Assembly: GCA_013289765.1 (NCBI GenBank)
Contig: JABCZI010000002.1
Location: 1-64,000, forward strand
DNA length: 64,000 bases
Direction: 5' to 3'
Origin: Acidobacteriota bacterium
Lineage (GTDB): Bacteria > Acidobacteriota > Terriglobia > Terriglobales > Acidobacteriaceae
In this document: positions 7,557-14,893 of the stretch, in pieces
How the letters are laid out: every line of letters begins with the position of its first letter
Numbering within the stretch: position 1 is the first letter of the stretch
Made by a program: the position numbers and the translations under genes
The notes under the pieces: generated by a model
What the model was told of the DNA's origin: nothing
Databases searched by the model: none
What the model saw: only the letters and a program-made list of their open reading frames with translations

Positions 7557-7796
7557 ATGCCGCTAGCAGCTACGGATACTGGAGCCACGCACGTGGTTCG
7601 CATGCGCGAGACGCAGGAGTACGACGTAGAGGTGTCGACCTCGGGCACAAGCCGCGATGCAGCGAGGGCAGCGCGACTTAAGTTCATGGGCATGACGGTT
7701 GTTGAGCAGGCGTCGAACTCGATCGGTGTTACTGGACGGACGTTTGAGATCGGTGAGGACGATTTTGATGATGACGAACTTGCAGGGGATGATTGA
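7557..7796 (+). CDS. small hypothetical acidic protein
   Basis: 79 residues, ending in a strongly acidic tail (E-D-D-F-D-D-D-E-L-A-G-D-D). The middle (V-V-R-M-R-E-T-Q-E-Y-D-V-E-V, then A-A-R-A-A-R-L-K-F) suggests a small alpha/beta domain. A GGATC-rich stretch precedes the ATG. It is the last of the small genes after nrdJ. No family recognised. Confidence 0.45.
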   Translation: MPLAATDTGATHVVRMRETQEYDVEVSTSGTSRDAARAARLKFMGMTVVEQASNSIGVTGRTFEIGEDDFDDDELAGDD

Positions 7797-7813
7797 GAGC
7801 CCCCTGCAAAGGG

Positions 7814-8321
7814 TCATACGGGTAACTGAAAGTCTTCGTCGAGTACGACCTTCGACAGCTTAAAACCGTCGACAAGGGTAATTGGATTTTTCCCTTCTTC
7901 GCAGGCTTCGTTGATGGCGGCCTTCGAGAAATGGCTGGTGGTAACCACGGCTCCTCTCGCGAATGGCTGCAGGCTCCCCCGCAACTCGGCGACTTCCTTC
8001 CTTCCGACAGAGTGCAGCCCCTCCTTTTCTTCCTCCCTTACGTGCAGCCTCTCCAACGTAAATCGGCTGGTTCCATTTGTTGCCCTTGTTTTTTTGGGCG
8101 ATGGATTTGTAGGGATCGTAGTTTCCCGTGTAGTAGATCACGTACACGCCCGCACCCTCGAACGACGGAATCTCGCCCAACGGGTAAACGCGTTGTTCCA
8201 AAACCACCTTCACCATACTCTCGGCGAGTGTCCTCAAATCGAGCGGGTCATAAGGCGTGCTCACGTCTCGCCTAGCGCTGAGGGGTGAATTATTCGACTT
8301 GGTATGCTTAGTTGTCATCAA
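7814..8321 (-). pseudogene. broken chimeric restriction endonuclease (GIY-YIG head, Mrr-like tail)
   Basis: From 8321 the frame encodes an Eco29kI-type GIY-YIG start: Y-D-P-L-D-L-R-T-L-A-E-S near residue 24, G-A-G-V-Y-V-I-Y-Y-T-G near 56, and Q-P-I-Y-V-G-E-A-A-R-K-G-G near 85. Around 8018 sense is lost in this frame. A second frame of the same strand then reads V-G-R-K-E-V-A-E-L-R-G, A-V-V-T-T-S-H-F-S-K-A-A and I-T-L-V-D-G-F-K-L, which is the C-terminal end of an Mrr/type IV restriction catalytic domain, ending at 7814. The Eco29kI catalytic remainder and the Mrr catalytic core are both missing. The simplest reading is a deletion that joined two neighbouring restriction genes out of frame. 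Confidence 0.65.
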
Positions 8322-8450
8322 CGGTACTTACCCTAAGAAGTCTGCTCCGATCCTGTGTTGACGTCACGCGGAAAATCCAAGGTCTGTTTAGTAGTTGGCT
8401 CCCTCTGTCCCCTCCTTTCGACAATAATTCTGTTCCATTTCTTGGGCCTT

Positions 8451-8614
8451 GGCACGACTGAAGTCGTGCCCTTCCCGGTCGTGGCGCTTTCAAATCCTTA
8501 CAGGGATGGGGTCGTGGAATCCCACCCTTCGCAAAGTGCGCGAAGGATGGGGCACCCTCGGTCCGTGGTGGCTCCGGCTGAACAGCAGATTCCTCACCGG
8601 GCTTTCTGCCCGGT
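8451..8614. repeat. three short palindromes in the spacer before the Fic module
   Basis: Inverted repeats at 8451-8470 (GGCACGACT..AGTCGTGCC), 8526-8546 (CCTTCGC..GCGAAGG) and 8596-8614 (ACCGGGC..GCCCGGT). They resemble the REP-like palindromes at 3377-3524. The rest of 8322-8702 shows no gene. Confidence 0.65.
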
Positions 8615-8702
8615 TCGGAATGGCAAGGTTTCAAAATTACGTCCTGATTTTTTCTCAGGGCTCGCTGTGGTAAGGTGCATCAGTGGTCTCCCAGGGTGAA
8701 TC

Positions 8703-8900
8703 ATGACAGAGCATTTGCAAAAACTTCTTGATCAGGCGAAAAACGCTATTTCCAGTCCACAAGAGAAGGAAGAACAACGGCGGAGCTTCGCTTATGGGAA
8801 TACGAAGATTGAGAATCCTCGTATCACGCGGGAGATGGTTGACCGGGAAGCGGATGCGCTAGGAGCTCCGAAGAATGAGCGAGGAAACGGATCGGCATAG
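8703..8900 (+). CDS. small antitoxin partner of the Fic protein
   Basis: 65 residues, helical, overlapping the start of the fic gene by 26 bp. The segment Y-G-N-T-K-I-E-N-P, followed by I-T-R-E-M-V-D-R-E-A, matches the pattern of small Fic antitoxins of the VbhA type, where a helix inserts a Glu into the ATP site of Fic (motif S/T-x-x-x-E-G/N). Here the first position is Asn rather than Ser/Thr, while Glu and the following Asn are kept. The role as inhibitor of the adjacent AMP-transferase is inferred from position and motif. Confidence 0.7.
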   Translation: MTEHLQKLLDQAKNAISSPQEKEEQRRSFAYGNTKIENPRITREMVDREADALGAPKNERGNGSA

Positions 8901-9534
8901 CAAAGCGCTCGATGTCGAGCTGATTGCCGATCCCATTGCACGGGCCGAGGCCAAGAATGGCATAAGGCAGTTCGACGTGGTCGTTGAACTGATCGATTAT
9001 TTTCTGTCGCCGGACAGGAAAGTTAAACTGCGACCCTCCCACCTGCTACACCTGCACCGCATCGCGCTGGAGGGAATCAGCTCGTACGCGGGAAATTACC
9101 GTCCCGCGGGAATTGAGATTCATGGCAGCCGCCACCAGCCGGTCGGCGCACATCTTGTGCCCGGCGAGATCGAAGAGATGTGCGACTACATCAATGAAAG
9201 CTGGAACCGGAGCTCGCCGTTACATTTAAGTGCGTACGCACTTTGGAAGCTCAATTGGATCCATCCGTTCACGGATGGAAATGGGCGGACGGCGCGGGCT
9301 TTATCGTATTTGCTGCTCTGCGCCCGGCTTGGGTATCGGCTTCCTGGAAAAAATACAATCCCGGAACAGATTGCGGCGGATAAGACTCCCTACTACAAGG
9401 CACTGGAGGCCGCAGATACAGTATGGGCAGAAAAGAAGATTGATTTATCTGTGCTCGAAAAGCTGCTGGCGGACCTGCTCGCTAACCAGCTTGTTTCCGT
9501 CCACGATCAGGCGACCGGAGAAGGCCCACACTAG
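8875..9534 (+). CDS. fic: Fic-domain AMP-transferase (toxin)
   Basis: 219 residues. The full catalytic motif H-P-F-T-D-G-N-G-R-T-A-R is present at 130-141, so the enzyme should be able to move AMP (or another nucleotide part) from ATP to a protein hydroxyl. The flap region around I-H-G-S-R-H-Q-P and a helical core surround it. No self-inhibitory motif is obvious inside the protein, fitting a class I system in which the inhibitor is the separate small protein encoded just upstream. Reading frames overlap by 26 bp, so synthesis is coupled. The target is unknown. Confidence 0.9.
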   Translation: MSEETDRHSKALDVELIADPIARAEAKNGIRQFDVVVELIDYFLSPDRKVKLRPSHLLHLHRIALEGISSYAGNYRPAGIEIHGSRHQPVGAHLVPGEIEEMCDYINESWNRSSPLHLSAYALWKLNWIHPFTDGNGRTARALSYLLLCARLGYRLPGKNTIPEQIAADKTPYYKALEAADTVWAEKKIDLSVLEKLLADLLANQLVSVHDQATGEGPH

Positions 9535-9824
9535 CGCAGCGGCGTCCGTGCGGGACTCGGTTTTGATTCATGGCGCTAGCGGCGCGGCTGAAGCTGTGCC
9601 TGAATACGTGACTTTCCCGACAGTTTGGAGTTTTCCACAGGACAAATCGCGATTCGTGTGACATCCGACCGTGACTCGGGTGGTAAGTATTGAAACACTG
9701 GGAGGAGTGCGGAAGAAAAGTGGGTAGGGGTCAGTGATCAGTAGTTGGTGTGCCGGAACGGGTAGCTGGACGACGAGGCTCCATGGAGCCTCGTATTTTT
9801 TTTGGCGGAGAAAGGAATGGGCGT
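9535..9824. other. spacer between fic and the nuclease gene
   Basis: About 290 bp with no supported gene. An inverted repeat GGCTCCATGGAGCC sits near 9777-9790. Other small open frames here have no family features. Confidence 0.5.
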
Positions 9825-10361
9825 ATGAGGCGGAAGGCGGACCGGATGGCGGGCGGCAAGTTGAAAGATTGCAAGGAGCGCGGGGAGTGGGCGGAGCTTT
9901 ACTTCATGATGCTGGCGGCGGGACAGGCGATGAAGGTGTCGAAGCCGTATGGGGATTCGGGCAGGTATGACGTGGGGGTGGAGAGCCGGAAGGTGGACGA
10001 CAATGGGCGGGTGCTGCGGGTGCAGGTGAAGTCGACGATTTACAAGCGGCGCGGTGATGGTTACAGCTTGAATGTGATGGGGCCGAGGCGGCAGAAATAT
10101 CAGCCGGGGACGGTGGATTTTTTTGCGATCTTGCTGATCCCGGTGGATGACTGGTACATCATTCCGTTTGAAGTGATGGGGAGGACGAATTCGTCGATCC
10201 ACTTTACGCCGAAGGGGAAGCGGCAGAAGTATGGGGAGTATCGCGAGGCGTGGCATTTGCTCAAGGATACGGGGCTGACGATTCAGGCTTGTGCGGACGA
10301 GGAGTGGGAGCAATTGGAGCGGGGGACGGGAAACCAAGGTTCCTCGGTGCGCTCGGAATGA
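9825..10361 (+). CDS. PD-(D/E)XK-type endonuclease-like protein
   Basis: About 178 residues from the ATG at 9825, which has GAAAGGAA 6-7 nt upstream. The order E-R-G-E-W-A-E-L-Y-F-M, S-G-R-Y-D-V-G-V and L-R-V-Q-V-K-S-T gives the Glu, Asp and Q/E-x-K of a PD-(D/E)XK nuclease core, like the group I intron-type endonuclease family (PF11645). The C-terminal half contains a beta-rich segment (W-Y-I-I-P-F-E-V-M). There is no methylase partner, so it is not a classical restriction-modification system. It lies beside a Fic module and a broken restriction gene, which suggests a defence or DNA-repair context. Confidence 0.72.
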   Translation: MRRKADRMAGGKLKDCKERGEWAELYFMMLAAGQAMKVSKPYGDSGRYDVGVESRKVDDNGRVLRVQVKSTIYKRRGDGYSLNVMGPRRQKYQPGTVDFFAILLIPVDDWYIIPFEVMGRTNSSIHFTPKGKRQKYGEYREAWHLLKDTGLTIQACADEEWEQLERGTGNQGSSVRSE

Positions 10362-10401
10362 CAATCCTTCGAAACAAGAAATATCTAAGAAAATGTGGGT
10401 G

Positions 10402-10438
10402 CCCCATTTCTCGCGCGTTCTCTGCGCGAGAAGTGGGG
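10402..10438. terminator. strong hairpin between convergent genes
   Basis: CCCCATTTCTCGCGC (10402-10416) pairs with GCGCGAGAAGTGGGG (10424-10438) with one G-T pair and a 7-nt loop. It lies between the ends of the nuclease gene (+) and the SnoaL-like gene (-), so it can stop transcription from both sides. No long T-run is present. Confidence 0.6.
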
Positions 10439-10456
10439 TAACGGACTATCAGTCAC

Positions 10457-10888
10457 TCACCGATTGAGCGGGAGGTTGCTGCTCCAGCAATCGGCGACGA
10501 TGAGCCAGGCACCGAGGCGGCGCCATCCCTTTACGTATTTGCCGCGGTCGGCAAGGATGGTGCCATCGGGCTGGCGGATGGCGACGGTGTAGCGGCCGAT
10601 CTCCATGGCGAGGTCACCAGAGGTTTCGACGCGAGTGGTTTCGAGACGGACGTCCTCGTATCCCGAGTCGGCGAGTTGGCGCAGCAGGCGCTCGACGGGC
10701 TGGGGGCCGTAGGCGGGCTCGAAGTGCGGAGCCATGAATGCTCCGTCTTGCGCGAACAGGGCGCTGGCTTGATCGTAGTTGCCGGTGTTAAACGCGGTGA
10801 CAAAATCCTGCTCAAGGTTGCGAAGCAGGGATGGCACATCAAGAAGTGGACGAGAGTCTGCGAGGGAACTGGAGTAAGGCCGGTACAT
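10457..10888 (-). CDS. SnoaL-like/DUF4440 domain protein
   Basis: 143 residues. The start is firm: AGGAGGT lies 6 nt upstream of the ATG. The fold is that of NTF2/SnoaL-like proteins: an N-terminal helix (L-E-Q-D-F-V-T-A-F-N-T-G-N-Y-D), then A-L-F-A-Q-D-G-A-F-M-A-P, then a curved sheet ending W-L-I-V-A-D-C-W. Such proteins bind or isomerise small molecules, or are structural. No catalytic residues can be named and the gene stands alone, so only the fold is called. Confidence 0.8.
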   Translation of the reverse strand: MYRPYSSSLADSRPLLDVPSLLRNLEQDFVTAFNTGNYDQASALFAQDGAFMAPHFEPAYGPQPVERLLRQLADSGYEDVRLETTRVETSGDLAMEIGRYTVAIRQPDGTILADRGKYVKGWRRLGAWLIVADCWSSNLPLNR

Positions 10889-11136
10889 CTACTACCTCCT
10901 GGGGGAAGGCCAAGAGCGGCGTCCGCGAGCAACCTGGGCTTCGCTCTTAATGTAGAAAGATTCTAGCGCAAGAGAAGGCTGTGGAGGAAGGAAAGTTTGT
11001 GAATAGAAAAATATTTAACGCGGGATACAGGCAGGCGCCAGGAAGGGAGCAGGACGGCGATAGATTTTGGCGATAGATTCCAGGAGAAGACAGATTCTTA
11101 CTTGTGCGGGGGGAGGGGTCGCGGTATGGTGCGCGG

Positions 11137-11319
11137 ATGAGCCTGAACGGACAGGGGCAGGGGGAAATTGAACGGGTGGAAGGCACGCGGGAGATGGAGC
11201 GAGGGGCCGGGCATCCGGAGCGATTCTGTCCGAATTGCTCGGCGGAGTTGAAGGAGCATCGGTGCAAGCTGAGTTGCGGGCAGTGCGGATTCTATCTGAG
11301 CTGCTCGGATTTTTATTGA
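11137..11319 (+). CDS. small zinc-ribbon protein
   Basis: About 60 residues. The N-terminal half is charged and low-complexity. The C-terminal half reads F-C-P-N-C, 13 residues, then L-S-C-G-Q-C-G-F-Y-L-S-C-S-D, giving two CxxC knuckles of a zinc ribbon plus an extra Cys. Similar tiny zinc ribbons are common in acidobacterial genomes with no known role. The ATG at 11137 is chosen; an upstream ATG at 11104 is possible. Confidence 0.6.
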   Translation: MSLNGQGQGEIERVEGTREMERGAGHPERFCPNCSAELKEHRCKLSCGQCGFYLSCSDFY

Positions 11320-11383
11320 GCCAGGTTTCTGTTAGCGGCGTCATCCTGAGGGTAGCCGTTCTTCAGGCGGAGCGAAGAGCCCG

Positions 11384-11403
11384 CCCTGAGCGAAGTCGAA
11401 GGG
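11384..11403 (+). repeat. 20-bp dispersed repeat, copy 1
   Basis: CCCTGAGCGAAGTCGAAGGG. The same 20-mer with one change occurs at 28581-28600 on the opposite strand. The ends are complementary (CCCT/AGGG). It lies in the gene-free spacer 11320-11538. Confidence 0.7.
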
Positions 11404-11538
11404 ATCTCGCGTGCAGCGGGTCCACCTCTTTTCGAAACTTCAACCGCTTTCCTGCTGTGCAACGTCCCTGACAGCCTGTGCGATCTCCGTCTACAATGTT
11501 TGAGGAATTAATTTCTTGATCATGATGAGGAGAAAGCA

Positions 11539-11961
11539 ATGGAACGGAAGGCGAGCGCGGTATGGAAGGGCGGGCTGAAGGATGGAAAGGGATCGATTTC
11601 GGCGCCGGGCGGGGTGTTGAAGGATACTCCGTATTCGTTTACATCGCGGTTTGAGAACGGGCCGGGAACGAATCCGGAGGAATTGATTGCGGCAGCGCAC
11701 GCGGCGTGCTTTTCGATGGCGCTTTCGGCGCAGTTGGGCGGGGCGAACCTGAAACCGGACAGCATCAGCACGAACGTGACTTTGACCATGGAGAAGCAGG
11801 AGTCGGGCTGGACCATTACATCGAGCCACATCGATGTAGTGGGAAAGGTTCCGGGAGCGGACGCGGCTGCGTTTCAGAAATATGCGGAAGCGGCGGAGAA
11901 GGGCTGTCCGGTATCGAAAGTGCTGAATGCGAAGATTTCGATGACGGCGAAGCTGGGGTAG
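11539..11961 (+). CDS. osmC: OsmC-family peroxiredoxin
   Basis: 140 residues. The OsmC/Ohr fold is shown by an N-terminal strand (A-S-A-V-W-K-G-G-L), N-P-E-E-L-I-A-A-A-H, the first Cys in H-A-A-C-F-S-M-A-L and the second in E-K-G-C-P-V-S-K. The two Cys form the thiol pair that reduces organic hydroperoxides in the cytoplasm. Sequence details fit OsmC rather than Ohr. An AGGAG 9 nt before the ATG supports the start. It appears monocistronic. Confidence 0.92.
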   Translation: MERKASAVWKGGLKDGKGSISAPGGVLKDTPYSFTSRFENGPGTNPEELIAAAHAACFSMALSAQLGGANLKPDSISTNVTLTMEKQESGWTITSSHIDVVGKVPGADAAAFQKYAEAAEKGCPVSKVLNAKISMTAKLG

Positions 11962-12088
11962 TGGATGCGGCTTGCGGCTTCCAGTTGCGTCTGCGGTTTG
12001 ACAGTCTGGGACCTGCCTGTAAAATAGAAATGTTGATCTTCCTGACACGGCGGCCCTGGGGCCGCCGCTGCATTGCAAGTTCCAGATT

Positions 12089-12175
12089 GCCATCGTGGCG
12101 GAATTGGCAGACGCGCATGGTTCAGGTCCATGTACCGGCAACGGTGTGGGGGTTCGAGTCCCTTCGATGGCACCA
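12089..12175 (+). tRNA. tRNA-Leu (anticodon CAG)
   Basis: An 87-nt cloverleaf with a long variable arm. The acceptor is GCCATCG (12089-12095) with CGATGGC (12165-12171), followed by A and an encoded CCA. The anticodon stem CATGG/CCATG encloses loop TTCAGGT, giving anticodon CAG (12123-12125). The T-arm contains GGTTCGAGTCC. The D-arm GGCGGAATTGGCAGACGCGC is typical of bacterial Leu tRNAs. Confidence 0.96.
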
Positions 12176-12206
12176 AGAAATATCCTTTAGAAGAAATATC
12201 CCTTAG
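12175..12206 (+). repeat. 16-bp tandem duplication just after tRNA-Leu
   Basis: Two adjacent 16-mers (AAGAAATATCC-T/C-TTAG) at 12175-12190 and 12191-12206 differ by one base. They abut the tRNA 3' end. No integrase is nearby, so an attachment site is not claimed. Confidence 0.7.
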
Positions 12207-12326
12207 AAGGTAGAGCATCTACGGCGAAGAGTCTGCTCCAGGTGCGGGGCCGCGGGCACGAAGACGCGACTTGAACTGGTCACTCCTCCGCAATTATTCA
12301 TTCAGCTTCCGGGAGGTCGGCGGAGG

Positions 12327-13079
12327 TTACTGGCGGTCGCGGTGGCGGAGGTAATCGATGAACATTTGTTCGACGGGCTTGTCGTAGGTTTTGAGGACGT
12401 GGCGGATGGTGTGGCCGCTGACGAGGTGGCAGACTTCTTCGGCGAGGTTCTTGGCGTGGTCGCCGGCGCGCTCAAGAGATTGAGTCATGAAGATGATTTG
12501 CAGGCTGGCTTGATGGGAAAGACCCTCGGGATTCTCGATGTGGCGGAGGAAGATGAGATTGCGGAGGCGATCGATTTCGGAGTCGGAACGGAGGACATCG
12601 ACGGCTTTGGCAACGTCGCGGCTGGAGAAAGCGTCGCCAACGTCGGTGAGCATTTTTTCAAGGATGGTGGCCATGCGGGTGAGGTCGCGAGTGTCTTCGG
12701 AATCGATGCGTCCGGCGGCGGACTGGGCACTGTTGGCAAAGCTGAGAAGCAGATCGCCGATGCGTTCGAGACTGATCATGAACTTCATACAGGCGAGAAG
12801 CTCGCGGGCCTGGGTGGGCTCGACTTCGGTGATAACAGAGGTGACGGCGCTGTCGATTTCCATGTCGATGGCGTCAAGCTCAAGTTCGCGCTGACGCAAA
12901 GAACTCAGCAAAGAATTGGAACCGGTAGCGATGCCTTCGGCGGCGGCGGCGGCGGCTTCTTTCGCCAGGCGGCAGGCTTCGATGGTGCGGCGGACGATAT
13001 GGTGATGCGCCGGTTCAGCAGGAAGATTTTCGGGACGAACACTTTCAGGACGAACACTTTCAGGACGAGCAGTGCTCAT
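12327..13079 (-). CDS. phoU: PhoU-family phosphate signalling protein
   Basis: About 250 residues of two three-helix PhoU repeats. Landmarks are L-E-R-I-G-D in the first half and L-E-R-A-G-D-H-A-K-N-L-A-E-E in the second, the typical metal-binding helix. PhoU damps the PhoR/PhoB response when phosphate is plentiful and works with the Pst transporter. Pst genes are absent here, while a phoB-phoR pair lies 9 kb away. The start at 13079 is preferred over 13142. The N-terminus carries a 15-bp tandem repeat (13033-13062) that encodes P-E-S-V-R twice, a disordered extension. Confidence 0.88.
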   Translation of the reverse strand: MSTARPESVRPESVRPENLPAEPAHHHIVRRTIEACRLAKEAAAAAAEGIATGSNSLLSSLRQRELELDAIDMEIDSAVTSVITEVEPTQARELLACMKFMISLERIGDLLLSFANSAQSAAGRIDSEDTRDLTRMATILEKMLTDVGDAFSSRDVAKAVDVLRSDSEIDRLRNLIFLRHIENPEGLSHQASLQIIFMTQSLERAGDHAKNLAEEVCHLVSGHTIRHVLKTYDKPVEQMFIDYLRHRDRQ

Positions 13080-13302
13080 AAGGTTTCCCTGTGGGGTCAA
13101 GCCATTGCGCGATTCAATTGGCTCTGATTTTGCGGTTCGCATATCAAGTTGTTAAGTCAGATCGTTAACGCGGTAAGAATAAATTTTCTGGTTGTGGCGT
13201 GGGTTAAGGGGCTGTGAATTTTGTGGAGTTTTTCAGCGACTGCCGCACAGATACCTCTTCCGGCTACTTGCGATAGACGCCGAATTCCGGAAAAAAGAAC
13301 CG

Positions 13303-13539
13303 CTAGTTACGTCGATGTTGCTGCTGTTTGGCCGCTTTGCGTTGCGCCTTCTGATTTTTCTTCATGGCTTTCCGCTGTTTCCTGGCATTTCTGCTTACGG
13401 TTTTTCGCTGTTGTTTGGCGGCTCTGCGAGCCTCTATTCCATTTTCTCCGATGCTGCGATTCTCGCGTTGGGCAGTCGCCGGGATCGTCCAAGCGAGGGT
13501 TGAGGCGAGAAGCAGGATTAGGGCCGCAGTTCGTTTCAT
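13303..13539 (-). CDS. small secreted, very basic protein
   Basis: 78 residues. The first ~24 form a clean signal peptide (M-K-R-T-A, a Leu-rich core, A-T-A-Q). The mature part is dominated by Lys, Arg, Gln and Ala (R-K-Q-R-K-A-M-K-K-N-Q-K-A-Q-R-K-A-A-K). It probably binds acidic surfaces or polymers outside the cytoplasmic membrane. No family assignment is possible. The codon pattern and signal peptide argue that it is real. Confidence 0.6.
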   Translation of the reverse strand: MKRTAALILLLASTLAWTIPATAQRENRSIGENGIEARRAAKQQRKTVSRNARKQRKAMKKNQKAQRKAAKQQQHRRN

Positions 13540-13710
13540 GTGAGCTTGGACGCTGGAGCGATTTTACACCCGGCGGCGACGGCGTGTAATTGTCGGCTAA
13601 ACAGTTTCGCCGCTAGACAGGAGCAATGCCTTGTAGTCTTGAATGCGCCCGAGCGCTCAACGCTATGATGCGCTAGCAAGAAACAGGACCAGAAACGAAA
13701 GGAAGCACTC

Positions 13711-14241
13711 ATGAAGAAATTAATCTTGGTGGCCATCCTTTTCACGGTGTCGGCGACCGTTGCGCATGCCGAGGATACGCCGGTAGCGGACGTCGCGGTG
13801 GGGTACGGGTTTATCGAGGTCCCCCAAGGCTTTACCTTCATGATGCACGGCGGCAGCGGCGCTGTGGCCGTAAATGTCAACGATTGGCTCGGAATTGTGG
13901 GCGATTTCGGGGTGTATCACGGGCATCCCGGAGTGAGCTTGACTGCCGAAACCTACACGTTCGGCCCGCGATTCTCCTTGCGCCAGTTGGGCAGATTTAC
14001 TCCTTTCACGCAGTTCCTGATTGGGGGCCAGCATGCGTCGGCGGTGACAACCGGCTTTACCGATGCGTCCAACGCATTCACGATAGTCGCCGGCGGAGGC
14101 TTCGACATTGGACTTGATGGCCGTGGAAGATTTGCGTTGCGACCACAGATGGAATATTTCGGCTTCCGCGCGAACGGTGTCACGACGACGACTGCTCGCC
14201 TATCGGTGGGCATCGTGTTCCGCATCGGGAAAAAAGGGTAA
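13711..14241 (+). CDS. outer-membrane beta-barrel protein
   Basis: 176 residues with a signal peptide (M-K-K-L-I-L-V-A-I-L-F ... A-H-A-E, cut near residue 20). The rest alternates polar and hydrophobic residues in about eight strands, with Gly- and aromatic-rich turns, and ends in F-R-I-G-K-K-G. This fits the OmpA/OmpX-like porin-fold family (DUF3575/outer membrane beta-barrel). GAAAGGAAG lies 7 nt before the ATG. It is not in an operon, and the role is structural or unknown. Confidence 0.75.
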   Translation: MKKLILVAILFTVSATVAHAEDTPVADVAVGYGFIEVPQGFTFMMHGGSGAVAVNVNDWLGIVGDFGVYHGHPGVSLTAETYTFGPRFSLRQLGRFTPFTQFLIGGQHASAVTTGFTDASNAFTIVAGGGFDIGLDGRGRFALRPQMEYFGFRANGVTTTTARLSVGIVFRIGKKG

Positions 14242-14893
14242 GGCGAAAACGGGTGGTGGAAAATGAATCAGCGATCAGCCCGTTTTGCCGCTCTACTCCT
14301 AGCTGTAAGGGAAGGTTTGCCGAGCAACCGGGAGTTAGATGGAAGTAATGCTTAGGGTAGCGCTTGCTGAAGCCCGCTCTAATTCTGAAAACTTGACGCG
14401 GCTCTGAAGCGCCGCTCGGCGGTGACTTCCGAGCCGACAAGCCGACCAGAGCCTCTTTTTCTCGCTTCCCAGAAGCCTGTCAGTGGATTGAGGGCTTCCC
14501 ATCCCGGCGAACTGCGGGACTACTTCCGTATTGCCGACCATCTGGAGCCAGCAGAAAAGCATCAGACCCTTCGCCGATTCAGATTGAACCAGGACTTGTC
14601 AATCTTCACAGCAGTGATCTAAATTTCCTGCTGTAGGTGCTTAGTATGGCCAAGCTTGCACCAATCAAAATACTCACCGAGCCAATTGGCAGTATCTTAA
14701 GACTCGCTGACCTCATCGAGGGGAGGGACTGTTCCGGGGGCTAGCCCACCTTCGACCAAACCAACTGAGGGTGGGGCAGCCTCATATAGAATTACGTCGA
14801 GAGAAATCAAAAGCGAGAGGGAGGGTCAGCGGCCGACTTGGTGAAATCAATGAGAGCCCAGAGTGAACCCGTCGCTCAGAAAGGAAAAGTCGC
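14242..14893. other. 650-bp stretch without a supported gene
   Basis: Short open frames exist on both strands but none has family features or a good ribosome site. A palindrome-like GGGGGCTAGCCCACC and a GGGTGGGGCAGCC run occur near 14736-14781. The last part is the leader of the oxidoreductase gene. Nothing further can be supported. Confidence 0.5.

Noticed and set aside
7814-8056. Separate small intact gene
   Set aside because: The frame begins in the middle of the broken restriction gene and carries only the last part of an Mrr-like domain, so it is treated as part of the pseudogene.
12089-12330. tRNA-linked genomic island border
   Set aside because: No integrase, no second tRNA-end copy and ordinary housekeeping genes on both sides.
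14335-14562. Possible small gene on the minus strand
   Set aside because: No start signal, no recognisable fold and composition typical of spacer DNA.
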